Shown one piece after another: positions 20,841 to 29,802 of a stretch of DNA of 64,000 nucleotides (within the stretch, counting starts at the first letter, position 1; the number at the start of each line of letters is the position of its first letter). Both the position numbers and the translations under genes were made by a program. Origin of the DNA: an uncultured Myxococcaceae bacterium (GTDB lineage Bacteria > Myxococcota_A > Polyangia > Polyangiales > Ga0077539); assembly GCA_945952225.1 (NCBI GenBank), contig CAMFHP010000024.1:1-64000 (forward strand). Direction: 5' to 3'. The notes under the pieces are model-generated. The model was not told where the DNA came from. It worked only from the letters and a program-made list of their open reading frames with translations, and did not search any database.

Positions 20841-21839
20841 ATGACTGCTTCGTTCCGTTCTCTTCTCGGCTGTTCGCTCACCATGCTCCTCGCGGCCTGC
20901 GGTCCCACGCCGGTGCCGCCGACCGCCGACGGCGCGGTGAATGACAGCGCCGTGACCGACAGCGCGACCCCCGATGGCGCGGTGACCGACAGCGCCGTGA
21001 CCGACAGCGCGGTGACCCCCGATGCGAGCGTCGACAGCGCCACGCCCACGGACCGTCCGACCACGGGCGATGCGACCGTCGACGCCGCGACGACCGACGG
21101 CGCCGTGCGCGATGCCACCGTGAGCGACGCGGCCGTCGATGCGGCGCGCGATGCGACCACCGACGCCGTGACCGCAGACGTGACGCGCGATGCAGGAACC
21201 ACCGGTCAGGTGTGCGGCACGCGCGGCGCCGGTCCGTGCCCGAGCGGGCAGTACTGCAACTTCCCTCCGTCGGCCGCGTGCGGAACCTTCGATGCGCCCG
21301 GCACCTGCGCGCCCATTCCCGGCGGATGCACCGCGCAGTACGACCCGGTCTGCGGCTGCGACGGACGCACGTACTCCAACGCCTGCGTGGCCGCGTCGTC
21401 GAGCGTGAGCGTCGCCCGCACCGGCGCGTGCGCCACCGACGCGGGCACCGACGTGCCCACCACGGGACGCGTCTGCGGCACGCGCGGCGCCGGTCCGTGC
21501 CCCACGGGACAGTTCTGCAACTTCCCCCCGTCGGCCGCATGCGGAACCTTCGATGCGCCCGGCACCTGCGCGACGATCCCCGACCTCTGCACCCGCGAGT
21601 ACGCCCCCGTGTGCGGCTGCGACGGACGCACCTACTCCAACGCGTGCACCGCGAACGCCGCGGGCGTGAGCGTGTCGCGCACCGGCACCTGCGAAGACGC
21701 GGGCACGAGCACCGACGCGGGCACCGACGCGGGCGGCGACTGCCGCACCAACGGCTGCAGCAGCACCACGAACTGCCAGGCCTGCCGCACGGCCACGGGC
21801 GTCGCGTACGTGTGCATTCCCAACGGCGCCGCCTGCTGA
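20841..21839 (+). CDS. Lipoprotein with two Kazal-like modules
   Basis: This 332-residue lipoprotein has a signal peptide ending in LLAAC and then about 100 residues of Asp, Ala, Thr and Val-rich linker (DSAVTDSA-type repeats). Two near-identical 74-residue Cys-rich modules follow, each with a CGTRGAGPCP half and a Kazal-like half (YDPVCGCDGRTYSNAC). A last short Cys-rich segment closes the chain. Kazal domains inhibit serine proteases; similar modules are common in myxobacterial surface proteins, so a role in protecting the cell or acting on prey or host proteases is possible but inferred. The ATG has a GGAG nine bases upstream. Confidence 0.87.
   Translation: MTASFRSLLGCSLTMLLAACGPTPVPPTADGAVNDSAVTDSATPDGAVTDSAVTDSAVTPDASVDSATPTDRPTTGDATVDAATTDGAVRDATVSDAAVDAARDATTDAVTADVTRDAGTTGQVCGTRGAGPCPSGQYCNFPPSAACGTFDAPGTCAPIPGGCTAQYDPVCGCDGRTYSNACVAASSSVSVARTGACATDAGTDVPTTGRVCGTRGAGPCPTGQFCNFPPSAACGTFDAPGTCATIPDLCTREYAPVCGCDGRTYSNACTANAAGVSVSRTGTCEDAGTSTDAGTDAGGDCRTNGCSSTTNCQACRTATGVAYVCIPNGAAC
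21210..21431 (+). repeat. Internal duplication, Kazal-like module copy 1
   Basis: This 222-base, in-frame unit encodes VCGTRGAGPCP through the Cys that ends the first Kazal-like module. It is closely matched by the unit at 21471-21692 (261-base period), including long identical stretches, which points to a fairly recent tandem duplication. Confidence 0.85.
21471..21692 (+). repeat. Internal duplication, Kazal-like module copy 2
   Basis: This is the second 222-base unit of the tandem duplication, separated from copy 1 by a 39-base Asp/Ala/Thr linker. All ten Cys codons are kept, while differences cluster in the loop before the CxC of the Kazal part (GGCTAQYD against DLCTREYA), the region that would contact a protease. 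Confidence 0.85.
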
Positions 21840-21914
21840 TCGCCGACCGCCCGCCCGCGTGAACGTCGGTTGTGCTGCGCGCATCGCAGCACCGTTTCAC
21901 CGGGAGGGTCTGTC

Positions 21915-24665
21915 GTGAAGAAGCGTCTGTCTCCTCGTCTGTCTCTGCTACCGCTCGTCGCCGCGTCGGCCTGTGTGGGCAACGCGTCCGAGCCCCTCGG
22001 CGTCGCGTCGAGTGCGGTGACCGTCTCGTCGCCCGTGGCGATCTCGTCGCTGCGCCTCGACACGGCCTCGTCGCTCGTCGCGCCCGTCGTGGCCGACCTG
22101 CCGTCGGGCTCGCTGGTCTTCCGTCTGCCGCGCGTGGGCATCACCGCGCTCGGCGAGGCCGTGGTGCTCGCGCGCGACGCGGCGGGCGCGTATGTGCCGG
22201 GCTCGCTCCGCGGTGTGCCCGCGACGCTGGGCTTCGTGCTCGGCGAGGGGATGCTCTCGGCCGCGGGACATCGCACCGGCGCGGTGGTCGCGGGCGTCGA
22301 CGTGAACCGTCGTGTGCTCGTGGCCGCCGTCGATGCGACGGGCGCCTCGCGGTCTCGCACGCCCACGGTGGTGTACACGCCCGCGGCGGGATCGTCGGTG
22401 TCGGTCACCGGCCTCGCGTGCGCGACGACCGCGTGTGCGGTGGTGTTCCCCACGGAGACGGGCACGCTCTCGTTCGCGCGCATCTCGGGCGAGGGGAGCC
22501 TCCTCGATGCGACGCCGCGCGCGCTCGGCCCCACGCAGGGAACATTCACGCGCGAGTCCGTGGTAGCCGTCGGCGATCGCTTCGTGGTCGCGTGGCCGAC
22601 CTTCGTGACCGGCGGTCTCGCAGACCTCCGCATCGCGCGCATCGCGGCCGATGGAACGGTGCTCGACCCCGGGGGCCGCGCGCTCACCGTGGCGGGCGGC
22701 GCGCGTTCGAACGTCGCGCTCGCCACCGACGGAACGCGCCTCTTCGCCGTGTGGTTCGCGCTCGCCTCGGGGTCGCGCCCGACGGGCTGGTACACGCAGG
22801 TCTTCGACGGCGACCTCAACCCCGTCTCGTCGCTCGCCGTGCACACCGACCTGCCCGCGGGCCCGTGGCACCCCGCGTGGGATGGCACCGGCTGGGTCAT
22901 CACCGAGGGCCACGTCACCGTGCGCTTCGCGACCGACGGCGCGCGCCTCGACGCCACGCCCAACACCATCGTGGGCCCCGGCACGCAGTACTGGGCGGGC
23001 ACCGCGCCCGGAGGCTTTCGGCTATACACCCCGACGCCCTTCGCGATCACGCGCTTCACGAGCGCAGGGGCCGCGGCGCGCACCGACACGCTCCCCACCG
23101 CGTGGGAGTCCGCCGATGGACCGCTGCGCGTCGACAGCGACGGCACGCGGCTCTACGCGGGCTATGTGACGCGCGGGGTGACCGGCATCGCGGTGTCTCC
23201 GATGGGCTCCGCGCTCGGCGAGTTGCGTCTCGCGGCGCCCTGCTCCTACGGGTGCACCGCGGGCATCGAGGGCAGCGCGATGCACGCGTTCGGCACCGAC
23301 GATCCGAGCAATCCCCTCGACCACCGCGCGGGCGATTGGAGCACCGGCGCACTCACCATGGTGCCCGCGCTCGCGGCGCCCATGGCGCGTCCCTCCGACG
23401 TCGTGCGCGGGCCGTCGCAGCGGCTGCTCCTCGCGGGCGGACGCGCGTTCCGCCTCGACGAGTCGTGGCGCGCGCTCGACCCCGCGCCCATTGCGTTCGG
23501 CAGCGCGATCGAGACCGCCGGATCCTTCGACGGAACCAACTACCGCATGGTGTTCCGCGCGACGGTCATGGGTCCGATGCTCACCGCACGCATCAACCGC
23601 GATGGCGACGTGCTCGACGCCGCGCCGCGGAGCCTCGCCGAGCTCGGGGTTCCGTGGTCGTTTCCGCAGGTCGCGTCGGGGGGCGGCACGACGATGGTCG
23701 CGTGGTCCGATGCGTCGCGCGCGGTGAAGGTCGTTCGCCTCGCGGCCGATGGAGCGCCCGGCACGCCCGTCACGGTCGGCACGATGGCCCCCACGATGGT
23801 GCCGACGGAGCAGTACCTCCCGCACGACCTCGCCCTCACCTGGAACGGCACGAACTTCGTCGCGGTGTGGATCGACCCGAGCGGTCCCGCGGTGCGCGCC
23901 GTACGCCTCTCGTCCGCGGGTGCCGTGCTCGACACGACGCCGTGGAACCTCTTCCCCGGCGTGCTCACGACGCCGTGGGTGGCGCAGACGCGCGAGGTCC
24001 GCGCGAGCTCCGACGGCCGCGGCACGACGATGATCGCGCTCACGGGCTTCGACGCCGACCAGGCCACGGCCCGCGTGTACGCGAGCTTCCTCCGCGAAGA
24101 CGGCGTGACCGCACCCGACGCAGGCGCGAGCGACGCCGCGGTCACCGACGCGGGCACGAGCGATGTGACCGTGGTGGTCGACGCGGGCGTGCGCGACGCG
24201 ACGACGAGCGACGTGGCAACGAGCGACGTGGCAACGAGCGACGTGTCGATCACCGATGCGGGCGTGCGCGACGCCACGACGAGTGATGCGAGCACGCGTG
24301 ACGTGACGACGAGTGATGCGAGCACGAGCGACGTGGCGACGAGCGACGTGGCGATCACCGATGCGAGCACGAGCGACGCGGCGACGAGCGACGTGTCGAT
24401 CACCGATGCGAGCACGAGCGACGTCTCGACGAGCGACGTGTCGATCACCGATGCGGGCACGCGCGACGTGACGTCCACTGCCGACGCAGCGATCGCCGAT
24501 GCGTCCACCGCCGACGTGTCCACCGTCGACGCGAGCACGCCGCCCCCCGCGGACACCGGGTCGTGCTCTGTGTCGCCCGCCCGCTCGTCGCGCGCCGCAT
24601 GGATGCCGCTGGCCGCGCTCGCGCTTCTCGCCCGTCCCGCGCGCCGTCGTCGCGCGCGCCGCTGA
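21915..24665 (+). CDS. Large exported lipoprotein with Asp-rich repeat linker and MYXO-CTERM-like tail
   Basis: This is a 916-residue protein. GTG is preferred as start because GGAGG lies nine bases upstream and it opens a lipoprotein signal (VKKRLSPRLSLLPLVAASAC). Residues of about 30 to 730 form repeated beta strands with motifs such as VAVWIDPSG, RLAADGAPGTPV and GTRLFAVWF, suggesting a WD40/beta-propeller-like lectin or scaffold. A long DVATSD/DAST-type linker (about 735-880) precedes SCSVSP, a hydrophobic helix and an Arg-rich end, similar to MYXO-CTERM sorting tails. The gene at 37280 has the same design. Function is unknown; location is probably the outer surface. Confidence 0.8.
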   Translation: MKKRLSPRLSLLPLVAASACVGNASEPLGVASSAVTVSSPVAISSLRLDTASSLVAPVVADLPSGSLVFRLPRVGITALGEAVVLARDAAGAYVPGSLRGVPATLGFVLGEGMLSAAGHRTGAVVAGVDVNRRVLVAAVDATGASRSRTPTVVYTPAAGSSVSVTGLACATTACAVVFPTETGTLSFARISGEGSLLDATPRALGPTQGTFTRESVVAVGDRFVVAWPTFVTGGLADLRIARIAADGTVLDPGGRALTVAGGARSNVALATDGTRLFAVWFALASGSRPTGWYTQVFDGDLNPVSSLAVHTDLPAGPWHPAWDGTGWVITEGHVTVRFATDGARLDATPNTIVGPGTQYWAGTAPGGFRLYTPTPFAITRFTSAGAAARTDTLPTAWESADGPLRVDSDGTRLYAGYVTRGVTGIAVSPMGSALGELRLAAPCSYGCTAGIEGSAMHAFGTDDPSNPLDHRAGDWSTGALTMVPALAAPMARPSDVVRGPSQRLLLAGGRAFRLDESWRALDPAPIAFGSAIETAGSFDGTNYRMVFRATVMGPMLTARINRDGDVLDAAPRSLAELGVPWSFPQVASGGGTTMVAWSDASRAVKVVRLAADGAPGTPVTVGTMAPTMVPTEQYLPHDLALTWNGTNFVAVWIDPSGPAVRAVRLSSAGAVLDTTPWNLFPGVLTTPWVAQTREVRASSDGRGTTMIALTGFDADQATARVYASFLREDGVTAPDAGASDAAVTDAGTSDVTVVVDAGVRDATTSDVATSDVATSDVSITDAGVRDATTSDASTRDVTTSDASTSDVATSDVAITDASTSDAATSDVSITDASTSDVSTSDVSITDAGTRDVTSTADAAIADASTADVSTVDASTPPPADTGSCSVSPARSSRAAWMPLAALALLARPARRRRARR
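24117..24540 (+). repeat. Coding tandem repeats (Asp/Ser/Thr/Val linker)
   Basis: Short units of 15 bases, such as acgagcgacgtggca, and longer composites containing gtgtcgatcaccgatg recur many times in frame inside the preceding gene. They encode TSDVA, TSDVS and ITDAS patterns. Near-identity of adjacent units suggests slippage or recombination, so the copy number may vary between strains. Confidence 0.8.
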
Positions 24666-24684
24666 CCGCCGCGCTCACCTCACG

Positions 24685-25122
24685 CTACGGGCACACCACC
24701 ACGGCGCCCGACGCCGACCCGCCGAAGTCACCGAGCGACGGCGCGGGCTGCGTGAACGTGTGCGTCTGTCCCCCGAAGCCCCCGTGCTCGTAGAGCGTGA
24801 CCGTGCAGCCCGCGGGCACGCACACGCTCCGGATCGAGTCGTTGGGCACCGCGCTCTGGTCGAAGTGGTCCACGTCGTAGCGGCCCGGCGCGAGCGCGAG
24901 CGACTCGCCGTGATAGCCCTCGTCGTTGAACACCACCACGCGGCCCGGCGGACACACGCCACCGCCTGCACCGCCGCCCATCGCGCCGCCCGAGCCGTCG
25001 GCCATCGCGCCCGATGACGCCTGCGGAACCCCTGCGCCGCCGCCCTGCGACACGGGCCCCGGGGACTTCACCGCACAGCCCGCCACCACCGCCAGCACGA
25101 CCGTCCACACCGAACGCTGCAT
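24685..25122 (-). CDS. Small lipoprotein with beta/gamma-crystallin-like domain
   Basis: This 145-residue protein has a lipoprotein signal (VVLAVVAGC) and a Gly-rich spacer. The C-terminal 90 residues show two crystallin-like motifs: VVVFNDEGYHGESLALAPGRYD and VTLYEHGGFGGQTHTFTQPAPSL, each with the aromatic-x-x-x-aromatic-x-Gly pattern, with a possible calcium-binding loop near DSIRSV. Myxobacterial protein S is the best known relative of this fold and coats spores, but this protein is shorter and lipid-anchored. It is convergent with the large lipoprotein gene 20 bases away. Confidence 0.78.
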   Translation of the reverse strand: MQRSVWTVVLAVVAGCAVKSPGPVSQGGGAGVPQASSGAMADGSGGAMGGGAGGGVCPPGRVVVFNDEGYHGESLALAPGRYDVDHFDQSAVPNDSIRSVCVPAGCTVTLYEHGGFGGQTHTFTQPAPSLGDFGGSASGAVVVCP

Positions 25123-25268
25123 TCCGAGATCCTCCGCATCGACGCGGCGATGTGCCGCGGTCGCGCGGATGGGACCGGATCCGAGGGCGATCGGTCAAGT
25201 GCTTGGATTTCCATGCTTGTGCGGTGGAGGCGCGGTCGACGCCTGCGCCGCGATCCCCGTCGCGCCGA

Positions 25269-25658
<390 letters not shown>

Positions 25659-25696
25659 CTCAGCTCCGTTGCCTCCCACACCCGGCACGCCGTTGT

Positions 25697-25978
25697 CTAC
25701 GCGCCGCTGCGCGACTGCCAGAGCCCCCACAGGCCCAGCACCACGAAGAGCACCGAGGCGCCGCGGCGGAGCATGAGCGGATTCACCACGCGGGTGATCG
25801 CGTCGGCGGCCACCACCGCGAGGGCCGTCGTGCACACGAGGGCCAGCGAGGCGGCGACGAAGACCGTGACGCGGCCGCGTGAGCCTGCGGCGAGGCCCAG
25901 GGCGGCGAGCTGGGTCTTGTCACCGAGCTCGGCGACGAACACGGTGGTGAACGCGGTGGCGAAGAGCTTCCAGTCCAT
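25697..25978 (-). CDS. GDT1/TMEM165 (UPF0016) family protein, single-repeat form
   Basis: This 93-residue, three-helix membrane protein has one copy of the family signature ExGDKTQ ([17 protein letters not shown]). Full-length GDT1 proteins carry two such repeats in antiparallel arrangement and move Mn2+ or Ca2+ against protons. Single-repeat bacterial members are believed to act as dimers. The ORF ends cleanly with a short [11 protein letters not shown] tail, so truncation is not evident. It begins 107 bases from the divergent amidohydrolase gene. The ion is not predictable from sequence. Confidence 0.85.
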   Translation of the reverse strand: MDWKLFATAFTTVFVAELGDKTQLAALGLAAGSRGRVTVFVAASLALVCTTALAVVAADAITRVVNPLMLRRGASVLFVVLGLWGLWQSRSGA

Positions 25979-26085
25979 GGCGGGTGCTGCTCTCTGCCAC
26001 ACGTCGGGCGCGCGTTGAAAGCGGGGCCGCGGCCGCGATGCGCGATTGAAGGCACCCCCGGCGCCGTGATGAAACTCCGTGCATC

Positions 26086-27429
26086 ATGGACCTCCTCCTG
26101 CGCGGCGGCACCCTCGTCACCTGCGACCCCACGAACCGGGTCTTCGTCGGCGACCTGCTCGTGCGCGACGGACGCATCGCCTCGATGGGCCCCGACGCGC
26201 GCCACGACGCCCGGGGCGTGACCCGCGTGCTCGACGCGCGCGGATGCGCCGTGATGCCCGGCCTCGTGCAGGCCCACGTGCACCTCTGCCAGGTGCTCTT
26301 TCGCGGCATGGCCGACGACCTCCCGCTCCTCGACTGGCTCCGTCGGCGCATCTGGCCCCTCGAAGCGGCCCACGACGCGCGATCGCTCCGCGCGAGCGCC
26401 GACCTCGGCATCGCCGAACTGCTCCGCGGCGGCACCACCACCGTGCTCGACATGGGCACCGTGCACCACCACGACGCGGTCTTCGAAGCGCTCCGCGACG
26501 CGGGCCTCCGCGCGGTCTCGGGCAAGACCATGATGGACGCCGCGGACCCCACCATTCCCGACGGCCTCCGCGAGCGCACCGACGAGAGCCTCCGCGCGAG
26601 CGACGCGCTCTGTCACCGCTGGCACCGCGCCGCCGATGGACGCCTCCGCTACGCCTACTCCCCCCGCTTCATCCTCTCGTGCACGACCGAGCTCCTGCGC
26701 GGGGTGGCGCTTCACGCGCGGGCCCGCGGCGCGATGATCCACACGCACGCCGCCGAGCACCCCGACGAGCGCGCGGCGGTGAACCTCCTCCACGGCGCCG
26801 ACGACGTCGACGTGCTCGCCTCGCTGGGCATCGCCGGGCCCGACGTGGTGCTCGCCCACGGGGTGCAGCTCACGCCGAAGCAGCGCCGTCGTATGGCCGC
26901 CGACGGCACGCGCGTGTGCCACTGCCCGAGCGCCAACATGAAGCTCGGATCGGGCGTCGCGAAGCTCACGAAGATGCGCGACGCGGGCATGATCGTGGGC
27001 CTCGGCGCCGACGGCGCGCCCTGCAACAACAACCTCGACGGGTGGGTCGAGCTCCGTCACGCCGCGCTCCTCGCGAAGCGTCTCGGCGACACCACGGCGC
27101 TGCCCGCGCGCGAGGCCCTGCGGCTCGCGACCATCGACGGCGCCCGCGCCCTCGGACTCGACGGCGAGGTGGGCTCCCTCGAAGTGGGCAAGCGCGCCGA
27201 CGTGATCGCCGTGGCCCTCGACGGACTCCACGCCGAACCCGGGGGCTCTCCCGAAGCGAAGCTCGTGTACGCCGCCCAATCGCGCGACGTGCGCCACGTG
27301 CTCGTCGACGGACGCACGCTCGTGCACGACGGCGGTCTCACCACCCTCGACGCGCGCGCGGTGCTCGCGACGGCGCGCAGCGAGGCTGTGAAGGTCGCCG
27401 CACGCGCGGGCGTCTCCGTCGCGCCGTAG
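26086..27429 (+). CDS. Amidohydrolase / deaminase (TRZ/ATZ-like)
   Basis: This 447-residue enzyme has the HxH metal site (AHVHLCQ), HTHAAEHPDE, the second His region (AHGVQL), CHCPSANMKLGSG and the catalytic Asp motif (LGADGAPCNNNLD). These are hallmarks of the group that includes guanine deaminase and 5-methylthioadenosine/S-adenosylhomocysteine deaminase. The substrate is likely a purine or related heterocycle, but sequence does not tell which. The C-terminal beta domain is complete (SLEVGKRADVIAVAL, VRHVLVDGRTLV). No operon partner is evident; the next gene starts 70 bases later. Confidence 0.87.
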   Translation: MDLLLRGGTLVTCDPTNRVFVGDLLVRDGRIASMGPDARHDARGVTRVLDARGCAVMPGLVQAHVHLCQVLFRGMADDLPLLDWLRRRIWPLEAAHDARSLRASADLGIAELLRGGTTTVLDMGTVHHHDAVFEALRDAGLRAVSGKTMMDAADPTIPDGLRERTDESLRASDALCHRWHRAADGRLRYAYSPRFILSCTTELLRGVALHARARGAMIHTHAAEHPDERAAVNLLHGADDVDVLASLGIAGPDVVLAHGVQLTPKQRRRMAADGTRVCHCPSANMKLGSGVAKLTKMRDAGMIVGLGADGAPCNNNLDGWVELRHAALLAKRLGDTTALPAREALRLATIDGARALGLDGEVGSLEVGKRADVIAVALDGLHAEPGGSPEAKLVYAAQSRDVRHVLVDGRTLVHDGGLTTLDARAVLATARSEAVKVAARAGVSVAP

Positions 27430-27499
27430 CCCCACGCCGTTGCGCGAAGACGTTCCCGCGATGGCCCGAGCGGCGCGCGCCCATGCAGCGGAGTCCCCG

Positions 27500-28270
27500 A
27501 TGCGCATGACCCCTCACTTCGCCCGCGCGCTCGCCGCGCTGCTGACCCTCACCGCGCCCTCCCTCGCGCACGCCGACGACGACGGCCCTGGAATCGCCGC
27601 TGCGCGCTTCACCGCCGACGATTTTCTCCGCGGCTGGTCGGGGCTCCAGAACGGCTGGTACCTCGCCGACGCGCTCGTGGTGCTGGGCCTCGCGGCGGGC
27701 CTCGGCGCCGTGCTCGCGTACCACCCCACGGTGCGCCGCAAGGCGTGGAGCTTCGAGCAGCACGACCAGCCCAAGACGGTGATCGTCTACGCGCTCGTGG
27801 GCGCCCTCGCGGCCCTCGTGGGGCGCGAAGAGAAGAGCATGGCCTACGTGATCTTCGGCATCGGCGGGCTCATGCGCTTTCGCACCGACGTGGGCGAGGC
27901 GAAGGACACGGGGAGGCTCCTCCTCGCGACGATGGTGGGCGTGCTCGTGGGGCTGAAGCTCATGCCCGTGGCGCTCGTGGCGACGGGCTTCTCGTGGCTG
28001 CTCATCGCGGCGCTCGAACGGCAGCGCACCGAGCAGGTGCACGTGCAGGGCATCGACCGCGAGCACATCACGGCGGCGAGCGAGGCGTACCGCGCGGCCC
28101 TCGTCGACGCGGGCTGCACCGTGCTCGGCGAGCGCAAGAACGTGTTGAAGGGAACGATCCAGATCATGTTCCGCGCCCCCGTGGAGCTCGATCGCGGCAC
28201 CCTCGACGCGCGCTTCGAACAGCGCATCGCGCGAGAACTCCGCGGCTCCGTCGACTGGGAGGTCCGCTGA
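27500..28270 (+). CDS. Exported or inner-membrane protein, DUF4956/MgtC-like
   Basis: This 256-residue protein has an N-terminal signal or anchor (ALAALLTLTAPSLAHA) and four or so helices: LADALVVLGLAAGLGAVLAY, TVIVYALVGALAALVG, AYVIFGIGGLMRFRTDVGEAKDTGRLLLATMVGVLVGL and a further segment to ALVATGFSWLLIAALE. The GIGGLMRFRT-KDT pattern resembles the core of DUF4956/MgtC-like proteins. The C-terminal 75 residues form a soluble alpha/beta domain ending in LRGSVDWEVR. Function is unknown. The ATG at 27500 has GGAG nearby; another Met two codons later is also possible. Confidence 0.75.
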   Translation: MRMTPHFARALAALLTLTAPSLAHADDDGPGIAAARFTADDFLRGWSGLQNGWYLADALVVLGLAAGLGAVLAYHPTVRRKAWSFEQHDQPKTVIVYALVGALAALVGREEKSMAYVIFGIGGLMRFRTDVGEAKDTGRLLLATMVGVLVGLKLMPVALVATGFSWLLIAALERQRTEQVHVQGIDREHITAASEAYRAALVDAGCTVLGERKNVLKGTIQIMFRAPVELDRGTLDARFEQRIARELRGSVDWEVR

Positions 28271-28339
28271 CCGTTCAGGGCGCGCGGGAGGGGAGCGCCC
28301 GCACGTCGCCCGCCCCGGCGTACACTCGCGCCGCCCACG

Positions 28340-29605
28340 ATGGACCGCACCGCGCCCGCCGCCGCCTCGCTCACGCTCTCCGACCGGCTCCTCGGCCACC
28401 GCCCCACGGGCACCGCGCGCACCCTCGCGCGGGTCACCGGCGTCGCGATGCTCGCGGCCTGCGCGGCCGCCGCCGTGCTCTCGACGGTCTTTCCCGGCAC
28501 CGAGCTCCCGAAGCCCATCTCCATCGCGATCGGGCTGCTCTTTCTCGGCGTGCTCGGACTCAGCGCGGCCACGGCGATCGTGCAGCTCGCCGCGTGGTTC
28601 GTGCCTCGCCTTCACGGCGCGCTCACCGTCGACGACCGCGCGCTGCGGCTCACGCGCTTCACGGGCACGCGCGTGGTGCCCCTCGACCGCATCGCCGCGG
28701 GATGGGTCGTGCACGCGGGCGACCTCCACGAGGTGGAGTTCGAACTGCGCAACGGCGACGTGCTCACCACCACGGTGAACAGCCCCATCGAGGCCGACGC
28801 GCTCCTCGATGCGGCGGGCGTCGACCCCGGGGCCCGCGCGCTCTCGATGCACCTCGGCAGCGCGCTGCGCAACGTGGCGATGGCCGTGCTGTCGTTCGCG
28901 CCCGCGGGATGCCTCGGCTCGCTCGCGGCCCTCGCCGTGGGCTCGGTGGCGCAGCTCCCGAGCGCCGCCCTGGGCTTTCTGATCTTTCTGTTCACGTCGG
29001 CGCTCGTGGGCCTCGGCGTGGCGGTGACCGCGCCGCCGCGGGTGCGCGTGGGCCTCGACGGCGTGTCGGTGAAGGGCGTTCGTCGCGACGAGTTCGTGCC
29101 CTTCGCGTCGATCACCGCAGCGCTCCCTGCGGCGAGCGCCATCCTCCTCCAGCGCCGCGACGGACCGCCCGTGGTGATCGACACCGCGGGCACGCCGAAG
29201 CCCCGCGCGTCGGCCCTCTTCGCGCGCATCCAGCAGGGGGTGTTCGACGCGCAGCGCCCGCGCGACCTCTCCGCGCGCCTCGCGGGCCTCGACCGCAACG
29301 GACGCTCCGCGGAGCAATGGCGCACCGACCTCGCGGCCCTCGTCGCCGACCGCGACGGCTACCGCAGCACGGGGCTCACGCGCGACGAGCTCCTCGCCGC
29401 CCTCGACGACCCGCACACCTCACCCGAGCGCCGCGTGGCCGCCGCGTGGGCCCTCGCGCACCTCGACGGACCCACCGCCGTCACCCGCGTGCGCGTCGCC
29501 GTCGAGACCGCCGCCGAAGACCCCGTGCGCGACGCCCTCGCCCGCGCCTCGGAGGGAACCCTCGACGAGCACACCGTCGCCGCCCTCGACGCCGCCCGGC
29601 GCTGA
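28340..29605 (+). CDS. Multi-pass membrane protein of unknown function
   Basis: This 421-residue protein has two N-terminal helices (about 33-55 and 62-87). A soluble beta-rich stretch that could be PH-like follows (DDRALRLTRFTGTRVVPLDRIAAGWVV, VEFELRNGDVLTT), then two more helices (about 178-235) and a second similar soluble region (VRVGLDGVSVKGVRRDEFVPFASI). A short helical C-terminal domain closes the chain. The internal similarity of the two halves suggests a duplication. No enzyme motif is visible. The stop is 36 bases before the palindrome in direct repeat copy 1. Confidence 0.72.
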   Translation: MDRTAPAAASLTLSDRLLGHRPTGTARTLARVTGVAMLAACAAAAVLSTVFPGTELPKPISIAIGLLFLGVLGLSAATAIVQLAAWFVPRLHGALTVDDRALRLTRFTGTRVVPLDRIAAGWVVHAGDLHEVEFELRNGDVLTTTVNSPIEADALLDAAGVDPGARALSMHLGSALRNVAMAVLSFAPAGCLGSLAALAVGSVAQLPSAALGFLIFLFTSALVGLGVAVTAPPRVRVGLDGVSVKGVRRDEFVPFASITAALPAASAILLQRRDGPPVVIDTAGTPKPRASALFARIQQGVFDAQRPRDLSARLAGLDRNGRSAEQWRTDLAALVADRDGYRSTGLTRDELLAALDDPHTSPERRVAAAWALAHLDGPTAVTRVRVAVETAAEDPVRDALARASEGTLDEHTVAALDAARR

Positions 29606-29625
29606 CGTCCGTCGGCCCCCTCCAT

Positions 29626-29761
29626 CCCCCCCTCCGCGAAGTTGTCCGACCGGTCGGACAAACCACGTTCTTCGAACAGACAAGGCGAATTTCGTGGGGG
29701 CACCCCCCAGGGAGGTCTTGCGTTCAGTGCCCCCCGTCGGGCGCCCCGAGGAGCCCGTCCC
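29626..29761. repeat. 136-bp direct repeat, copy 1
   Basis: It matches copy 2 at 30387-30522 at 131 of 136 positions with no gaps, offset 761 bases. It contains a perfect 20-bp palindrome near its left end. At its right end it holds a duplicate of the last codons and stop of the minus-strand gene at 30485 (reading GAPDGGH-stop). Copy 1 is thus a displaced piece of that gene's 3' end plus its downstream region. The two copies bracket the Uma2-like gene. Confidence 0.93.
29642..29661. terminator. 20-bp perfect palindrome in repeat copy 1
   Basis: TTGTCCGACCGGTCGGACAA is fully self-complementary and could fold into an 8-bp stem with a CCGG loop. It lies 36 bases after the stop of the membrane-protein gene, so it may be a terminator, though no U-run follows. 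The same sequence would also suit a dimeric TetR-type repressor. The terminator label is a working choice. Confidence 0.4.
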
Positions 29762-29802
29762 GGCGCTACCCCGAACTCCGCGGACGGGTGCATGCTCCGC
29801 GC

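Noticed and set aside
20841-24665. Dense short repeats considered as a CRISPR array
   Set aside because: Repeats are in frame, 15 bases long, without constant-length unique spacers, and encode linker residues.
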